A DNA stretch of 64,000 nt from Pseudomonas fluorescens NCIMB 11764 (GTDB taxonomy: Bacteria; Pseudomonadota; Gammaproteobacteria; Pseudomonadales; Pseudomonadaceae), in assembly GCF_000293885.2 (NCBI RefSeq), contig NZ_CP010945.1, forward strand, positions 3,492,001 to 3,556,000, read 5' to 3'. Position numbers and translations under genes: made by a program. Positions 51,961 through 61,252 of this stretch are shown piece after piece. The notes under the pieces are model-generated. The model did no database searches and was not told where the DNA came from. It saw only the letters and a program-made list of their open reading frames with translations. Position 1 is the first letter of the stretch. Each line of letters starts with the position of its first letter.

Positions 51961-53456
51961 TGCCTATCGGATTCAGCAACATCCCCGCCGATATCCGCGT
52001 CCCGCTGTTTTATGCGGAGATGGACAACTCGGCCGCGAATAGCGCGTCGTCGGCCATGCGCCGGCTGATCGTCGCTCAGGTCAACGACGACGCGACCGGC
52101 GAGAGCATCGGCCAATTGGTTCTGGTGTCGAGCCTGGCGCTGGCCAAGGATATCGGCGGCCAGGGCTCGATGCTCGCCGCCATGTACGAAGCCTGGCGCA
52201 AGATCGACCCAATTGGTGAAATCTGGTGCTTGCCCTTGATCAACGATACCGGCGAGTCGGCTTCGGCCACCGTCACCATCACCGGCGCTGCTACTGAGTC
52301 CGGTTTGCTGAATCTTTACGTCGGCGGCGTCCGCGTGCAGTCTGTCGTTCCTTCTGCGGCCACACCCACCGTGGCGGCTGCTGCGCTGGCGGTAAAGATT
52401 AACGCTACGCCAGACCTGCCAGTGACTGCGCTCGCCGCGGCCGGTGTCGTGACGCTGACCTGTAAATGGACCGGCGAGAGCGGCAACGACATCAGCATCG
52501 CCATGAATCGACTGGGCAAATCCAACGGTGAGTTGACGCCGGCTGGATTGACAATTGTTGCCACTCCGATGACCGCTGGTGTCGGCGCGCCTGATCAGGT
52601 TGATGCGATTGCGGCTTTGGGTGACGAGTCATTCGAATTCCTGTGCCAGCCTTGGACAGACACAACTTCGCTGAATGCCTGGAAGGATGCGATGGACGAC
52701 AACGTCGGTCGCTGGAGCTGGGCCAAGCAGTTGTTCGGTCACGTCTACAGTGCCAAACGCGGCACACTCGGCACGTTGGTTGCTGCAGGGCAGGCACGTA
52801 ACGATCAACACATGACCGTTCAAGGTATGGAGTCGGGCGTTCCTCAACCATTCTGGGTCCAATCGGCCGCCTTGGCAGCGCGCACAGCCGTATTCATCTC
52901 CGCCGATGCCAGTCGCCCAACTCAGAGCGGCAGCATGCCTGGGGTGGATCCCGCGCCGTCCAGTGAGCGATTCACGCTAACCGAGCGGCAATCGCTACTG
53001 AACTACGGCATCGCCACGGCGTACTACGAAGGTGGTTATGTGCGTATCCAGCGCTCGATCACCACGTACCAAAAGAACGCCTATGGTCAGGCCGACAACT
53101 CTTACCTGGACAGTGAGACGATGCACCAGTCCGCTTACATCATTCGGCGGATGCAAAGCGTGATCACCAGTAAGTATGGTCGCCACAAGCTAGCGAACGA
53201 CGGTACTCGCTTCGGTGCTGGCCAGCCCATCGTGACGCCGAGTGTGATTCGGGGCGAGTTGATCGCGGAGTACGGCAAACTCGAGATTGAAGGTCATGTC
53301 GAGAATGCCGAACTGTTCGCTGAATATTTGATTGTTGAGCGGGACAGCCTGAACCCATCGCGGATTAACGTGCTGTTTCCGCCGGACTACATCAACGGCC
53401 TGCGCATCTTCGCGATGCTCAACCAATTCCGTAACCAATACGCAGCCGCGGCGTAA
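51960..53456 (+). CDS. Tail sheath protein, Mu L-like
   Basis: The product has 498 residues. GFSNIPADIRVPLFYAEMDN is a typical Mu L/sheath N-terminus, the middle has YTFT-like beta domains, and the C-terminus has VKRDSLNPSRINVLFPP-like motif (ERDSLNPSRINVLFPPDY). It forms the contractile outer tail cylinder, so this is a myovirus. Confidence 0.94.
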   Translation: MPIGFSNIPADIRVPLFYAEMDNSAANSASSAMRRLIVAQVNDDATGESIGQLVLVSSLALAKDIGGQGSMLAAMYEAWRKIDPIGEIWCLPLINDTGESASATVTITGAATESGLLNLYVGGVRVQSVVPSAATPTVAAAALAVKINATPDLPVTALAAAGVVTLTCKWTGESGNDISIAMNRLGKSNGELTPAGLTIVATPMTAGVGAPDQVDAIAALGDESFEFLCQPWTDTTSLNAWKDAMDDNVGRWSWAKQLFGHVYSAKRGTLGTLVAAGQARNDQHMTVQGMESGVPQPFWVQSAALAARTAVFISADASRPTQSGSMPGVDPAPSSERFTLTERQSLLNYGIATAYYEGGYVRIQRSITTYQKNAYGQADNSYLDSETMHQSAYIIRRMQSVITSKYGRHKLANDGTRFGAGQPIVTPSVIRGELIAEYGKLEIEGHVENAELFAEYLIVERDSLNPSRINVLFPPDYINGLRIFAMLNQFRNQYAAAA

Positions 53457-53474
53457 CGCTAACCCTGCTTATCC

Positions 53475-53496
53475 AGCCCGCCATGTGCGGGCTTTT
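53475..53496 (+). terminator. Hairpin between sheath and tube genes
   Basis: AGCCCGC and GCGGGCT pair with a five-base loop, followed by TTTT. It may lower distal expression or adjust the sheath:tube ratio unless antitermination is active. Confidence 0.75.
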
Positions 53497-53516
53497 TCAT
53501 TCCAGAGGAAAAGACC

Positions 53517-53864
53517 ATGGGTCAAAAAGTAGCGGGTACCGCCTATGTGAAAGTAGACGGTGCGCAACTGACCATCACCGGCGGCGCCGAAGCGCCACTG
53601 ATGGAAGTCAAGCGGGAGACGGTTTACCCAGGCTTCTATAAGGAAGAAGAGCTGGCGCCATACCTGAAGATGACCACCATCTTCGAGCAGGGGTTTCCGA
53701 CCAAGGCTCTTTCCAATGGCCGCGACATGACTGTCACCTGTGAATTCAACAATGGCCGGGTTTACGTGCTGTCCGGCGCTTATCTGGTGGACGAGCCATC
53801 CTTCAAGGGCGATGACGGCACGGTCGAGCTGGAATTCAACGGCATCAAAGGGAGCTGGCAATGA
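53517..53864 (+). CDS. Tail tube protein, Mu M-like
   Basis: The product has 115 residues, beta-rich, with GTAYVKVDGAQLTITGGAE and MTVTCEFNNGRVYVLSGAYL, as in Mu gpM-type tail tubes. It forms the inner tube for DNA delivery. AGAGGA lies before the ATG. Confidence 0.9.
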   Translation: MGQKVAGTAYVKVDGAQLTITGGAEAPLMEVKRETVYPGFYKEEELAPYLKMTTIFEQGFPTKALSNGRDMTVTCEFNNGRVYVLSGAYLVDEPSFKGDDGTVELEFNGIKGSWQ

Positions 53865-54157
53865 GTGATTCCGTGAAGTTGCAGGTCCCGATCGAGGCGC
53901 ACGGCGAGCCACTGACTGCGCTGAATCTGCGCCGTCCAACGGTGCAGGAGGTCCGCGCAATCAAGGCGCTGCCGTACAAGGTCGACAAAAACGAAGAGGT
54001 CAGTCTCGACATGGATGTGGCCGCCAAATACATCGCGGTTTGCGCCGGGATCCCTCCGTCGTCCGTCAACCAGCTGGACCTGGCCGACCTCAATGTCCTG
54101 AGTTGGCAGGTGGCCAGTTTTTTCATGAGCGCGGCATCGGCACCGTCGAGCAACTGA
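53861..54157 (+). CDS. Tail assembly protein, unshifted product (Mu gp41-like)
   Basis: The product has 98 residues. VKLQVPIEAHGEPLTALNLR and PTVQEVRAIKALPYK are typical of phage tail assembly chaperones (gp41/E family). Near its end the reading frame holds TTTTTTC (54118-54124), where a -1 shift extends translation. The unshifted product ends 11 codons later at TGA 54155-54157. Confidence 0.88.
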   Translation: MSDSVKLQVPIEAHGEPLTALNLRRPTVQEVRAIKALPYKVDKNEEVSLDMDVAAKYIAVCAGIPPSSVNQLDLADLNVLSWQVASFFMSAASAPSSN

Positions 54158-54288
54158 TCGAGGTCGCGTATGACCTGGCGTGGTTCTGGAAGACCGACCC
54201 GGAGCTTCTGATGGCCCGGCCGCTGGATGTGCTCCTTGAATCACTGGAGCACGCCCAACGTATCAACCAATCCCAGCAGGTGCAGTGA
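53861..54288 (+). CDS. Tail assembly chaperone made by -1 frameshift
   Basis: Reading 53861-54124 and then slipping back one base at T TTT TTC continues in a frame without start codon of its own: HERGIGTVEQLIEVAYDLAW to the TGA at 54286-54288, total 142 residues. The extension (YDLAWFWKTDPE and ARPLDVLLESLEHAQ) looks like real coding. This is the G/G-T, E/E' arrangement of tail chaperones that bridge the tape measure and tube during assembly. Confidence 0.8.
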
Positions 54289-56345
54289 TGGCGGACAAGT
54301 TCCAGCTCAAGGCGTTGATCACCGGCGTCGACAAGCTGTCGCCGACACTCGCCGGGATCCGCAAGAATGTTGCGGGTTTCCGCAAGCAGATGAATAGCTC
54401 AGGCCTGGGCAACATAGGGTTCAAGGACTTGGTGCAGGGTGGTGCGTTTGCAGCGCCATTCATTGCTGGCGCCCGAGCAGCTATAGAGTTTGAAACAGCG
54501 ATGGCCGACGTGAAGAAGGTCGTCGACTTCGATACTCCTGCGCAGTTCAAGCAGATGGGGCAAGACGTTCTCGACCTGTCGGAAAAAATGCCGATGGCGG
54601 CCAGTGGTATTGCGGCAATAGTCGCGGCAGGGGGCCAGGCCGGTTTTGCACGGGGCGAACTCAAGCAGTTCGCTGAAGACGCCGTGAAGATGGGTATCGC
54701 CTTCGACCAGACCGCCGAGCAATCGGGCGACATGATGGCCAAGTGGCGGACGTCCTTCAAACTGACTCAGCCTGAAGTTGTGAAACTGGCTGATCAGATC
54801 AACTACCTGAGCAACGTCGGCCCGTCCTCGGCCGCGCAGATATCCGACATTGTCACTCGTATCGGTCCGCTCGGCGCCATTGCTGGTTTGGCTTCTGGCC
54901 AGATCGCGGCGATGGGTGCCACCCTGGCAGGCGTGGGCGTGCCCAGCGAGGTCGCCGCTACCGGCATGAAGAACTTCATGCTGGCTCTGACCAAGGGCAG
55001 TGCGGCCACCAAGCAGCAGGCGGAAGCTTTCAAGTCGTTGCGCCTCGATGTAAAGAAAGTTGCCAAAAGCATGCAGAAGGATGCCCAGGGCACAATTGAA
55101 GACGTGCTGGAACGCATCGCCCAAGTCGCACCTGAAAAGCAGGCGGGCTTGCTGACTCAGCTGTTCGGTTCTGAATCGGTTACTGCGATCGCGCCGTTGC
55201 TTACAAACCTCGATCTGCTGAAAAAGAGTTTTAAGGATGTGGGCGAGGGCTCCGGATACGCCGGGTCCATGCAGAAGGAATACAGCGCTCGGTCGGCCAC
55301 TACGGCCAACGCCATGCAGCTGTTGCAAAACAAGGTCACGCGCCTAGGCGTCGAAGTGGGCAGCGCCTTGCTTCCACCGTTCAATGATTTCATGACCCTC
55401 ATAGGCCCGTTGGTTTCTAAGCTGTCCAAGCTGGCCGCCGAACACCCCGAGCTGATCAAAGGTGTCCTTGCTGCCGCTGTGGCTTATGGCGTGCTGCGCG
55501 TTGCAGTCACCGCCAGCACCATGGCGATGATGCTCTTCGAAAAGGTGACGAAGAAATCCATCGTGGGCTTGGTAGTTCGGGCAATCGCTTTGTCAGCCGG
55601 GTTGCTGATAGCCAATTGGGCGACAGTTGGTCCTTACTTTGAAAAGCTCTGGGCAAAAATTCAGGGGCCGCTCACGGTCTTGTGGGGTTGGTTCCAGCGA
55701 GCTTTCGCGTTCGCTCCCATTGACCTGGTGATAGAGAACTGGGAACCGCTCGTTGGATTTTTCGGCGCGCTGTGGGGGGCATTGATTGCAGTCTCTGGGC
55801 CCGTCTCCGAATTCATGAGCCACATGTTCGACTGGACGCCGCTCGGACTCATCACCCGTAACTGGGGGCCGATCACGGCCTGGTTCCAAAACTTGTGGGC
55901 CAAGCTGAAACCCATTATCGAGCCAATCATGAAATGGTTCGGTGGCGGGGAGGGGGGCGAAGGGATCATCCAGGCCGCGACCAACAAAGTGAACGCCTTC
56001 ACCGAGGCTCAACAAAAACGTAACGCCGGCGCCGGCGGGGGTACCGGCGATCTGCTGGCGGCCGATGCGACGCAAGCTGCACAGGCCCGACAGGCTGCCA
56101 ACAACCAAACGTTCGGCATCGACAACAACCGGTTGCTGAACAAACCCGGGCAATTACCGCCGTCTGGCAGCCTGCTTCAGCAGACAGCGGCCAATAGCTC
56201 GCAAAAGGTTAACGGCGAAATCAACATCAACCTCAACGGCGCTCCGCCTGGCACCACGGTGGATCAACCGCGATCCAACCAAAGCGGTTTGAAAATAAAG
56301 CCCAACGTCGGAACACGAACCGTTGGCGTCATGAGGGCGCAGTAA
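54288..56345 (+). CDS. Tail tape measure protein
   Basis: The product has 685 residues. The first 330 residues form the phage tail tape-measure core (KALITGVDKLSPTLAGIRKN, then AIVAAGGQAGFARGEL and GVGVPSEVAATGMKNF), hydrophobic segments follow at about 385-460, and a Gly/Ala/Gln-rich C-terminus ends it. Its length sets tail length. The ATG overlaps the frameshifted gene's stop. Confidence 0.9.
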   Translation: MADKFQLKALITGVDKLSPTLAGIRKNVAGFRKQMNSSGLGNIGFKDLVQGGAFAAPFIAGARAAIEFETAMADVKKVVDFDTPAQFKQMGQDVLDLSEKMPMAASGIAAIVAAGGQAGFARGELKQFAEDAVKMGIAFDQTAEQSGDMMAKWRTSFKLTQPEVVKLADQINYLSNVGPSSAAQISDIVTRIGPLGAIAGLASGQIAAMGATLAGVGVPSEVAATGMKNFMLALTKGSAATKQQAEAFKSLRLDVKKVAKSMQKDAQGTIEDVLERIAQVAPEKQAGLLTQLFGSESVTAIAPLLTNLDLLKKSFKDVGEGSGYAGSMQKEYSARSATTANAMQLLQNKVTRLGVEVGSALLPPFNDFMTLIGPLVSKLSKLAAEHPELIKGVLAAAVAYGVLRVAVTASTMAMMLFEKVTKKSIVGLVVRAIALSAGLLIANWATVGPYFEKLWAKIQGPLTVLWGWFQRAFAFAPIDLVIENWEPLVGFFGALWGALIAVSGPVSEFMSHMFDWTPLGLITRNWGPITAWFQNLWAKLKPIIEPIMKWFGGGEGGEGIIQAATNKVNAFTEAQQKRNAGAGGGTGDLLAADATQAAQARQAANNQTFGIDNNRLLNKPGQLPPSGSLLQQTAANSSQKVNGEININLNGAPPGTTVDQPRSNQSGLKIKPNVGTRTVGVMRAQ

Positions 56346-57599
56346 ATGGCAGAGAGAACATGGCGGGACGAGTTGCTGCCGGCGTCCTTCCGGGGGATCA
56401 GTTTCTTGATTCCTCAGGCGTCGGTCCCTGTGGGTATGAAGGGGCAGTTGCATGAATTTCCGCAGCGTGATGAGCCATATTTCGAACAGCTGGGCAAGCA
56501 ATCCCAAGTACATCGGCTGACGATCTGGATCATCGGCGACGACTGCTTCGAGCGACGCGACAAGTTTCTCGAAGCCATCCAGACCCCGGGCGCCGGTGAG
56601 TTGGTTCATCCGTGGCTCGGGCGCATGCAGGCCAAGGCCGGCGAAGCGGAAATGACTCACGATTTTCAGCAGGGCGGGATGATCAGTCTTTTGGTGACGT
56701 TCTACCCGGACACCCCGCTGAAGTTTCCAGTCGCCAGGGTCAACAGTCAGCAGCAGGTGGTAAAGGCGTCCGAGAGCTTTTGGGATTCAGCGCTGGATCG
56801 GTACAAGTCGGCGATGGCGAAAGTGGATCAAGCCCGCCTCGGTTTGGCCCGTCTGCGCAACAGTTTGTCGGCGGTCTATACGGTGATCCAGCAACAGTTC
56901 GCCCCATTCGTGGGAGTCTTCACCAACCTGACCGGGCTGGCGCAATCGATTATGAATGCGCCGGATTCGCTGTCGTCGCTGTTCTCCAGCTACTTCAGCG
57001 ACTTCTCGGTGCAGGACTATCTCGGAGATGAATCGGGTTACCGCAACACCGTGGCCACGGCCAGCCAGCAAACCGAAGCAGTCGCCAGCATCAACACCGT
57101 CAGCCCGTTGGGCGGCGTCGATGCTGTGGCTGCGTCTCAAGCTGCGGCCGATCTGGTGCAAGACGCGCTGCTGCTTCAAATCGCACTGATCGTGAGCGAG
57201 ATGCCGATTGCTTCGCAGCCGGTATCAACCAATACGACGCCGTCGGTGGAACAGCAGGCCAGTCAGCCGTTTGTGCGCCCCGAGGTGCCGGTCGCTGACG
57301 ATGTGCTTGAACTGCGCGATAACCTCAACGAGGCGATGCTTGAAGCCTCACTCAAGGCTGACTCCGCGCATTACGTGGTGCTGAACACCTTGCGTCAAAC
57401 GGTAGTGAAGCACTTGACCGCTGTGGCGGCGTCGGGGGTTCGGCTGGTGGATATCACCCCGCCTGAAACCTTGTCGGCTTTAGTCCTGGCCTATCGTAGG
57501 TTCGGTGATGCCACCCGCGAGTCAGAGGTTGTGCAGCGCAATCGCATCCGTCATCCGGGCTTTATTCCGGCGGTGCCGATCAAGATCGCCCAGAGGTAA
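56346..57599 (+). CDS. DNA circularisation/tail protein, Mu N-like
   Basis: The product has 417 residues. TWRDELLPASFRGISFLI at the start and HEFPQRDEPYFEQLG are the DNA-circularisation N domain of Mu gpN homologues. The rest is helical and less conserved. It is part of the baseplate centre in Mu-like tails. Confidence 0.88.
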   Translation: MAERTWRDELLPASFRGISFLIPQASVPVGMKGQLHEFPQRDEPYFEQLGKQSQVHRLTIWIIGDDCFERRDKFLEAIQTPGAGELVHPWLGRMQAKAGEAEMTHDFQQGGMISLLVTFYPDTPLKFPVARVNSQQQVVKASESFWDSALDRYKSAMAKVDQARLGLARLRNSLSAVYTVIQQQFAPFVGVFTNLTGLAQSIMNAPDSLSSLFSSYFSDFSVQDYLGDESGYRNTVATASQQTEAVASINTVSPLGGVDAVAASQAAADLVQDALLLQIALIVSEMPIASQPVSTNTTPSVEQQASQPFVRPEVPVADDVLELRDNLNEAMLEASLKADSAHYVVLNTLRQTVVKHLTAVAASGVRLVDITPPETLSALVLAYRRFGDATRESEVVQRNRIRHPGFIPAVPIKIAQR

Positions 57600-57602
57600 C
57601 CC

Positions 57603-58718
57603 ATGCTCGAAGACGAAAACACCGTCACGCTGACAGCAGACGGTTCGGATTACTCTGGCTGGAAATCGGTGGAGATTACTCCAGGGCTCGAAGACCAAGC
57701 ACGGTCGTTTAATCTGAGCATTACCTGGAAGTGGCCGGGCCAGGACGTTGGCCGGCCAATTCGTGAAGGTGCGAAATGTCAGATCCGTATTGGGGATGAC
57801 CTGGTGCTGACCGGATGGGCTTTCGCTTCTCCCATCGACTACGACGACAAGCAAATCACCATGTCCATCAGCGGTCGATCGCTGACCGCGGATCTGGTGG
57901 ACAGTGCGGCGATCAACGAGCCAGGGCAGTGGAACAACCAGAGCGTGCTGTCGATCGTCACCGCGCTGGCGGCGCCTTACAACATCAAGGTGCGCAGCGA
58001 GATCCCGGAAAGCGCCAAGCTCTCTGACCACACCATTGAGCCGGGCGAGACGGTGTTTGAATCCATTGACCGGCTTCTGACGCTGTTTCGCGTTTTCTCA
58101 ACCGACGATGCCACTGGCGTGGTGGTGTTGGCTCGGCCGGGCAGCGAGGGACGTGCCTTCGATAATTTGGAAGTCGGCAAGAACATTCTCACCGGCAGCG
58201 CCGGTCTGGACTTCTCCGCCGTCTTTTCCGAATACCGTGTGCTGGGCCAGAAGACCGGCACCGACGAAGAGTTCGGTGCCGATGCGGCGGAAGTATCGGC
58301 CACTGTCACTGACGACCGAGTGACCCGCCGTCGCGTAATGGTCATCCAGCAATCCGGGCAGCTGACTCAGGAGCTGGCACAGGCCAGGGCGAATTGGGAA
58401 AGCGTTACTCGAATGGGTAAGGCGCTCACCACCACTTACACCGTACAGGGCTGGCGGCAGACCAATGGCGCGCTCTGGAAACACAACATGCTGGTGCGAG
58501 TCATCGATCCAATCATCGGGTTTGACCGCTGGATGCTAATCGCCCGGGTGACTTACATCCTCAGCGAGGGCGGCATGATTACAAAAATGGAGGTCGGTCC
58601 GCCTGACAGTTTCGAGCCTGAACCGAACGACTCCTTGAAAAACCGCAAACTGAAGAAGGGCGGCAAGGGCGACAACTTCGAATACCTCATCCCCGCAGAC
58701 TACGAGCCCAAACAATGA
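57603..58718 (+). CDS. Baseplate hub protein, Mu P/late control D-like
   Basis: The product has 371 residues. LTADGSDYSGWKSVEITPGLE and VLTGWAFASPIDYDD, SISGRSLTADLVD belong to the gpP/gp27-type hub, the centre of the baseplate. It overlaps the spike gene by four bases. Confidence 0.9.
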   Translation: MLEDENTVTLTADGSDYSGWKSVEITPGLEDQARSFNLSITWKWPGQDVGRPIREGAKCQIRIGDDLVLTGWAFASPIDYDDKQITMSISGRSLTADLVDSAAINEPGQWNNQSVLSIVTALAAPYNIKVRSEIPESAKLSDHTIEPGETVFESIDRLLTLFRVFSTDDATGVVVLARPGSEGRAFDNLEVGKNILTGSAGLDFSAVFSEYRVLGQKTGTDEEFGADAAEVSATVTDDRVTRRRVMVIQQSGQLTQELAQARANWESVTRMGKALTTTYTVQGWRQTNGALWKHNMLVRVIDPIIGFDRWMLIARVTYILSEGGMITKMEVGPPDSFEPEPNDSLKNRKLKKGGKGDNFEYLIPADYEPKQ

Positions 58719-59224
58719 GCCTGAAAAGCATGATGGCCCGCGGCACCGTGGTGCTGGCGGCTGCCGGGAAAATGATGCAGACCCTGCAGGTGCGGTTGAC
58801 TGCCGGTGAACTGAAGGATGGCGCCGAACACTTCGAGCCTTACGGCTATACCAGCAATCCGTTGCCAGGTGCTGAGGTGCTGACTGCGTTTCTCGGTGGT
58901 GACCGGTCCCACGCCATCGTGCTGGTGGCGTCTGATCGGCGGTACCGGATCAAGGAGCTGAAGCCCGGCGAGGTGGTCATCTACACGGATGAAGGTGACA
59001 AGGTGCATTTCAAGCGCGGCCGGATCATCGACATCGAAACCGAGACGTTGAATATCAAGGCGACTACCTCCGTGAATTTCGATACGCCGACGATTACCCA
59101 GACAGGGCAGATCGTCTCCCAGGGCGATCAGGTCGCCGGCGGCGTCAGTCTGATCAATCACCCGCACAGCAACGTTGAAATGGGCGACGACCAAAGCGGG
59201 CCACCTATTCCGGAGGCTGGATGA
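58715..59224 (+). CDS. Baseplate spike, Mu gp45-like
   Basis: The product has 169 residues. An OB-like start (TLQVRLTAGELKDGAEHFEPYG) leads to a beta-helix part with DIETETLNIKATTSV repeats and a C-terminal HPHSNVEMGDDQSGP. Mu gp45 is the membrane-piercing spike; its C-terminal His residues bind iron, and the HPHS segment may do the same here. Confidence 0.88.
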   Translation: MSLKSMMARGTVVLAAAGKMMQTLQVRLTAGELKDGAEHFEPYGYTSNPLPGAEVLTAFLGGDRSHAIVLVASDRRYRIKELKPGEVVIYTDEGDKVHFKRGRIIDIETETLNIKATTSVNFDTPTITQTGQIVSQGDQVAGGVSLINHPHSNVEMGDDQSGPPIPEAG

Positions 59225-59619
59225 TTATTTCGCATACAGCTGAAGCCGGACTGATCCGCGCCGTGATGATCAGCCTATACACCTGGCGCCGCGCGACCAC
59301 TGACGACCCCGTCGATGATGAAGAGTTGTACGGCTGGTGGGGCGACAGTTACCCCGCGGTTGCCGACGACCGCATCGGCTCTCGCCTGTGGTTGCTTCGC
59401 CGCGTGAAGCTGACACCAGCCACCCAACGAGATGCTGAGTTCTACGCCGATGAAGCGCTGCGCTGGCTGCTCGATGATGGCCATGTGATCGGTATCGAAA
59501 TCAGCAGCGAGAAGGTCGACATCAGCAGGCTCAACCTGATTGTGATTCTGACGATCACTGGCGGCGCTCGGCTGGAAATCAAACCCACCACTGCATGGCA
59601 GGTGATTTATGCCGTTTGA
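59221..59619 (+). CDS. Baseplate protein, Mu gp46-like
   Basis: The product has 132 residues. VMISLYTWRRATTDDP and GWWGDSYPAVADDRIGSRLWLL, RRVKLTPAT are clear GP46 family segments, equal to the gp25-like wedge. It overlaps the next gene by 11 bases. Confidence 0.92.
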   Translation: MIISHTAEAGLIRAVMISLYTWRRATTDDPVDDEELYGWWGDSYPAVADDRIGSRLWLLRRVKLTPATQRDAEFYADEALRWLLDDGHVIGIEISSEKVDISRLNLIVILTITGGARLEIKPTTAWQVIYAV

Positions 59620-60652
59620 AACACCTTCATTGCCAGTGCTGATCGATCGCACTCAAAGCGACCTGGCCAGCGATGCGCTACGCCGCTCCGATGCTCAGGT
59701 GCTCGCTCGTACTCTGTCCGGCACAGCCTACGGTTTGTACGGCTACATGGACTGGCTCGTCGACCAGATCCTGCCCGACCGGGCGGATGAGGAAACTTTG
59801 GAGCGTGTGGCCGCTCTGCGGCTGAACCAGCCCCGTTTCCCAGCCCAACCCGCAGAAGGCGTCGTAAGTTTCACGGCGGCTGCTTTCGCTGTCCTCGACA
59901 CCGATGTTGTATTGCAAGCCAGTGATGGTCGAGCCTACAGAATCACCACCGGAGTTACGACTGCTGCAGGGGTTAACACTGCGCTGATCGCCGCCGTAGA
60001 CGCGGGGGTACTGGGAAATGCCGACGCAGGCTTGACCATGATGCTTGTTCAGCCAGTCGAAGGTGTCGTGAACGCCTTCACTGTGATGGCGCCAGGGCTT
60101 GTCGGTGGCATCGCTCAGGAAAGCGTTGAGTCACTACGCGCTCGCGTCGTCCGTTCTTACCGCGTGATCCCGCACGGAGGCTCGGCTGACGATTATGAAA
60201 CCTGGGCTCTAGAGGTGCCGGGAGTTACACGAGCCTGGTGTCGGCGCAATTATTTAGGGCCAGGCACTGTCGGCCTGTTCGTGATGCGTGATGGCGACGC
60301 CGATCCGGTACCGAACCCGACTCAGTTGGCTGAGGTAAAGGCCTACATCGAGCAGCCGAATGTGCGTCCGGTCACTGCTGAGTTGTACGTACTGGCGCCC
60401 GTCGAAGTGCCGGTGCTTTACAGCATTCACGCGGTGCCTGATACCACCGCTGTGCGCGCCAACATCCAGAGCCAGCTGATCGACCTGCATGATCGCGAAG
60501 CGGGCCTGGGTGAAACCTTGCTGCTGACCCATATTGCCGAAGCCATCAGCGGGTCCCCCGGTGAAACCGACCACGACTTGGTCGGACCGGTGGCTGACGT
60601 TGTTCCTGCGACCAACCAGTTGCTGACATTCGGGGGTATCACATGGCTGTGA
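59609..60652 (+). CDS. Baseplate J-like protein, Mu gp47-like
   Basis: The product has 347 residues. PRFPAQPAEGVVSFTA and later ESVESLRARVVRSYRVIPHGGSADDYE, AWCRRNYLGPGTVGLFV are Baseplate_J family segments. This wedge protein joins the baseplate core to the fibres. Confidence 0.93.
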   Translation: MPFETPSLPVLIDRTQSDLASDALRRSDAQVLARTLSGTAYGLYGYMDWLVDQILPDRADEETLERVAALRLNQPRFPAQPAEGVVSFTAAAFAVLDTDVVLQASDGRAYRITTGVTTAAGVNTALIAAVDAGVLGNADAGLTMMLVQPVEGVVNAFTVMAPGLVGGIAQESVESLRARVVRSYRVIPHGGSADDYETWALEVPGVTRAWCRRNYLGPGTVGLFVMRDGDADPVPNPTQLAEVKAYIEQPNVRPVTAELYVLAPVEVPVLYSIHAVPDTTAVRANIQSQLIDLHDREAGLGETLLLTHIAEAISGSPGETDHDLVGPVADVVPATNQLLTFGGITWL

Positions 60653-61242
60653 TTCGAACCGCCGATGAATACCGCTTGCAACTGCAGGGCCTGCTGCCCT
60701 CAGGTCCTGCCTGGGATCCAGAGCTTGTCCCTGAAGTGGCCCGGGTGTTGGGTGGTGTTGCCGTGGAGTTTTCGCGCCTCGACGCTAGAGCTGTCGATCT
60801 TCTCAATGAGATGGACCCTGCTGGTGTGAGTGAACTGGTACCTGATTGGGAATCGATCATGGGCTTGCCTGACGACTGTCTTGGCCCAAATCCGGCTTTT
60901 GAAGATCGCCGCCTTGCGGTACGCCGGAGACTGGTCGAGGTGGGAGGACAGAGCCGCGCCTACTTCATTGAAATCGCCGTCAGCCAGGGCTACCCAAACG
61001 CCACCATCACCGAACACCGAGCGCCCCGTATGGGGCGTTCTCGTTTTGGCTCCGCGCACTTTGGTACCTGGCGCGCCCAATTCATGTGGACGCTCAACAC
61101 TGGCGGCCGTCAGCGGAAGGGTAGGCGCTTCGGCGTCAGCTACTGGGGCGAAAGATTCGGCACCAACCCGGGCAACGCACTCGAGTGCCTAATCCGCCGA
61201 CCGGCACCGGCGCACACGGTTGTGCGCATCAATTACGACTGA
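60643..61242 (+). CDS. Baseplate/tail protein, Mu gp48-like (YmfQ/DUF2313)
   Basis: The product has 199 residues. TADEYRLQLQGLLPSGPAWD, VLGGVAVEFSRLDARA and DWESIMGLPDDCLG are DUF2313 segments. It corresponds to P2 gpI, between the wedge and the fibre. It overlaps the upstream gene by ten bases. Confidence 0.92.
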   Translation: MAVIRTADEYRLQLQGLLPSGPAWDPELVPEVARVLGGVAVEFSRLDARAVDLLNEMDPAGVSELVPDWESIMGLPDDCLGPNPAFEDRRLAVRRRLVEVGGQSRAYFIEIAVSQGYPNATITEHRAPRMGRSRFGSAHFGTWRAQFMWTLNTGGRQRKGRRFGVSYWGERFGTNPGNALECLIRRPAPAHTVVRINYD

Positions 61243-61252
61243 GGGTTAAAAC

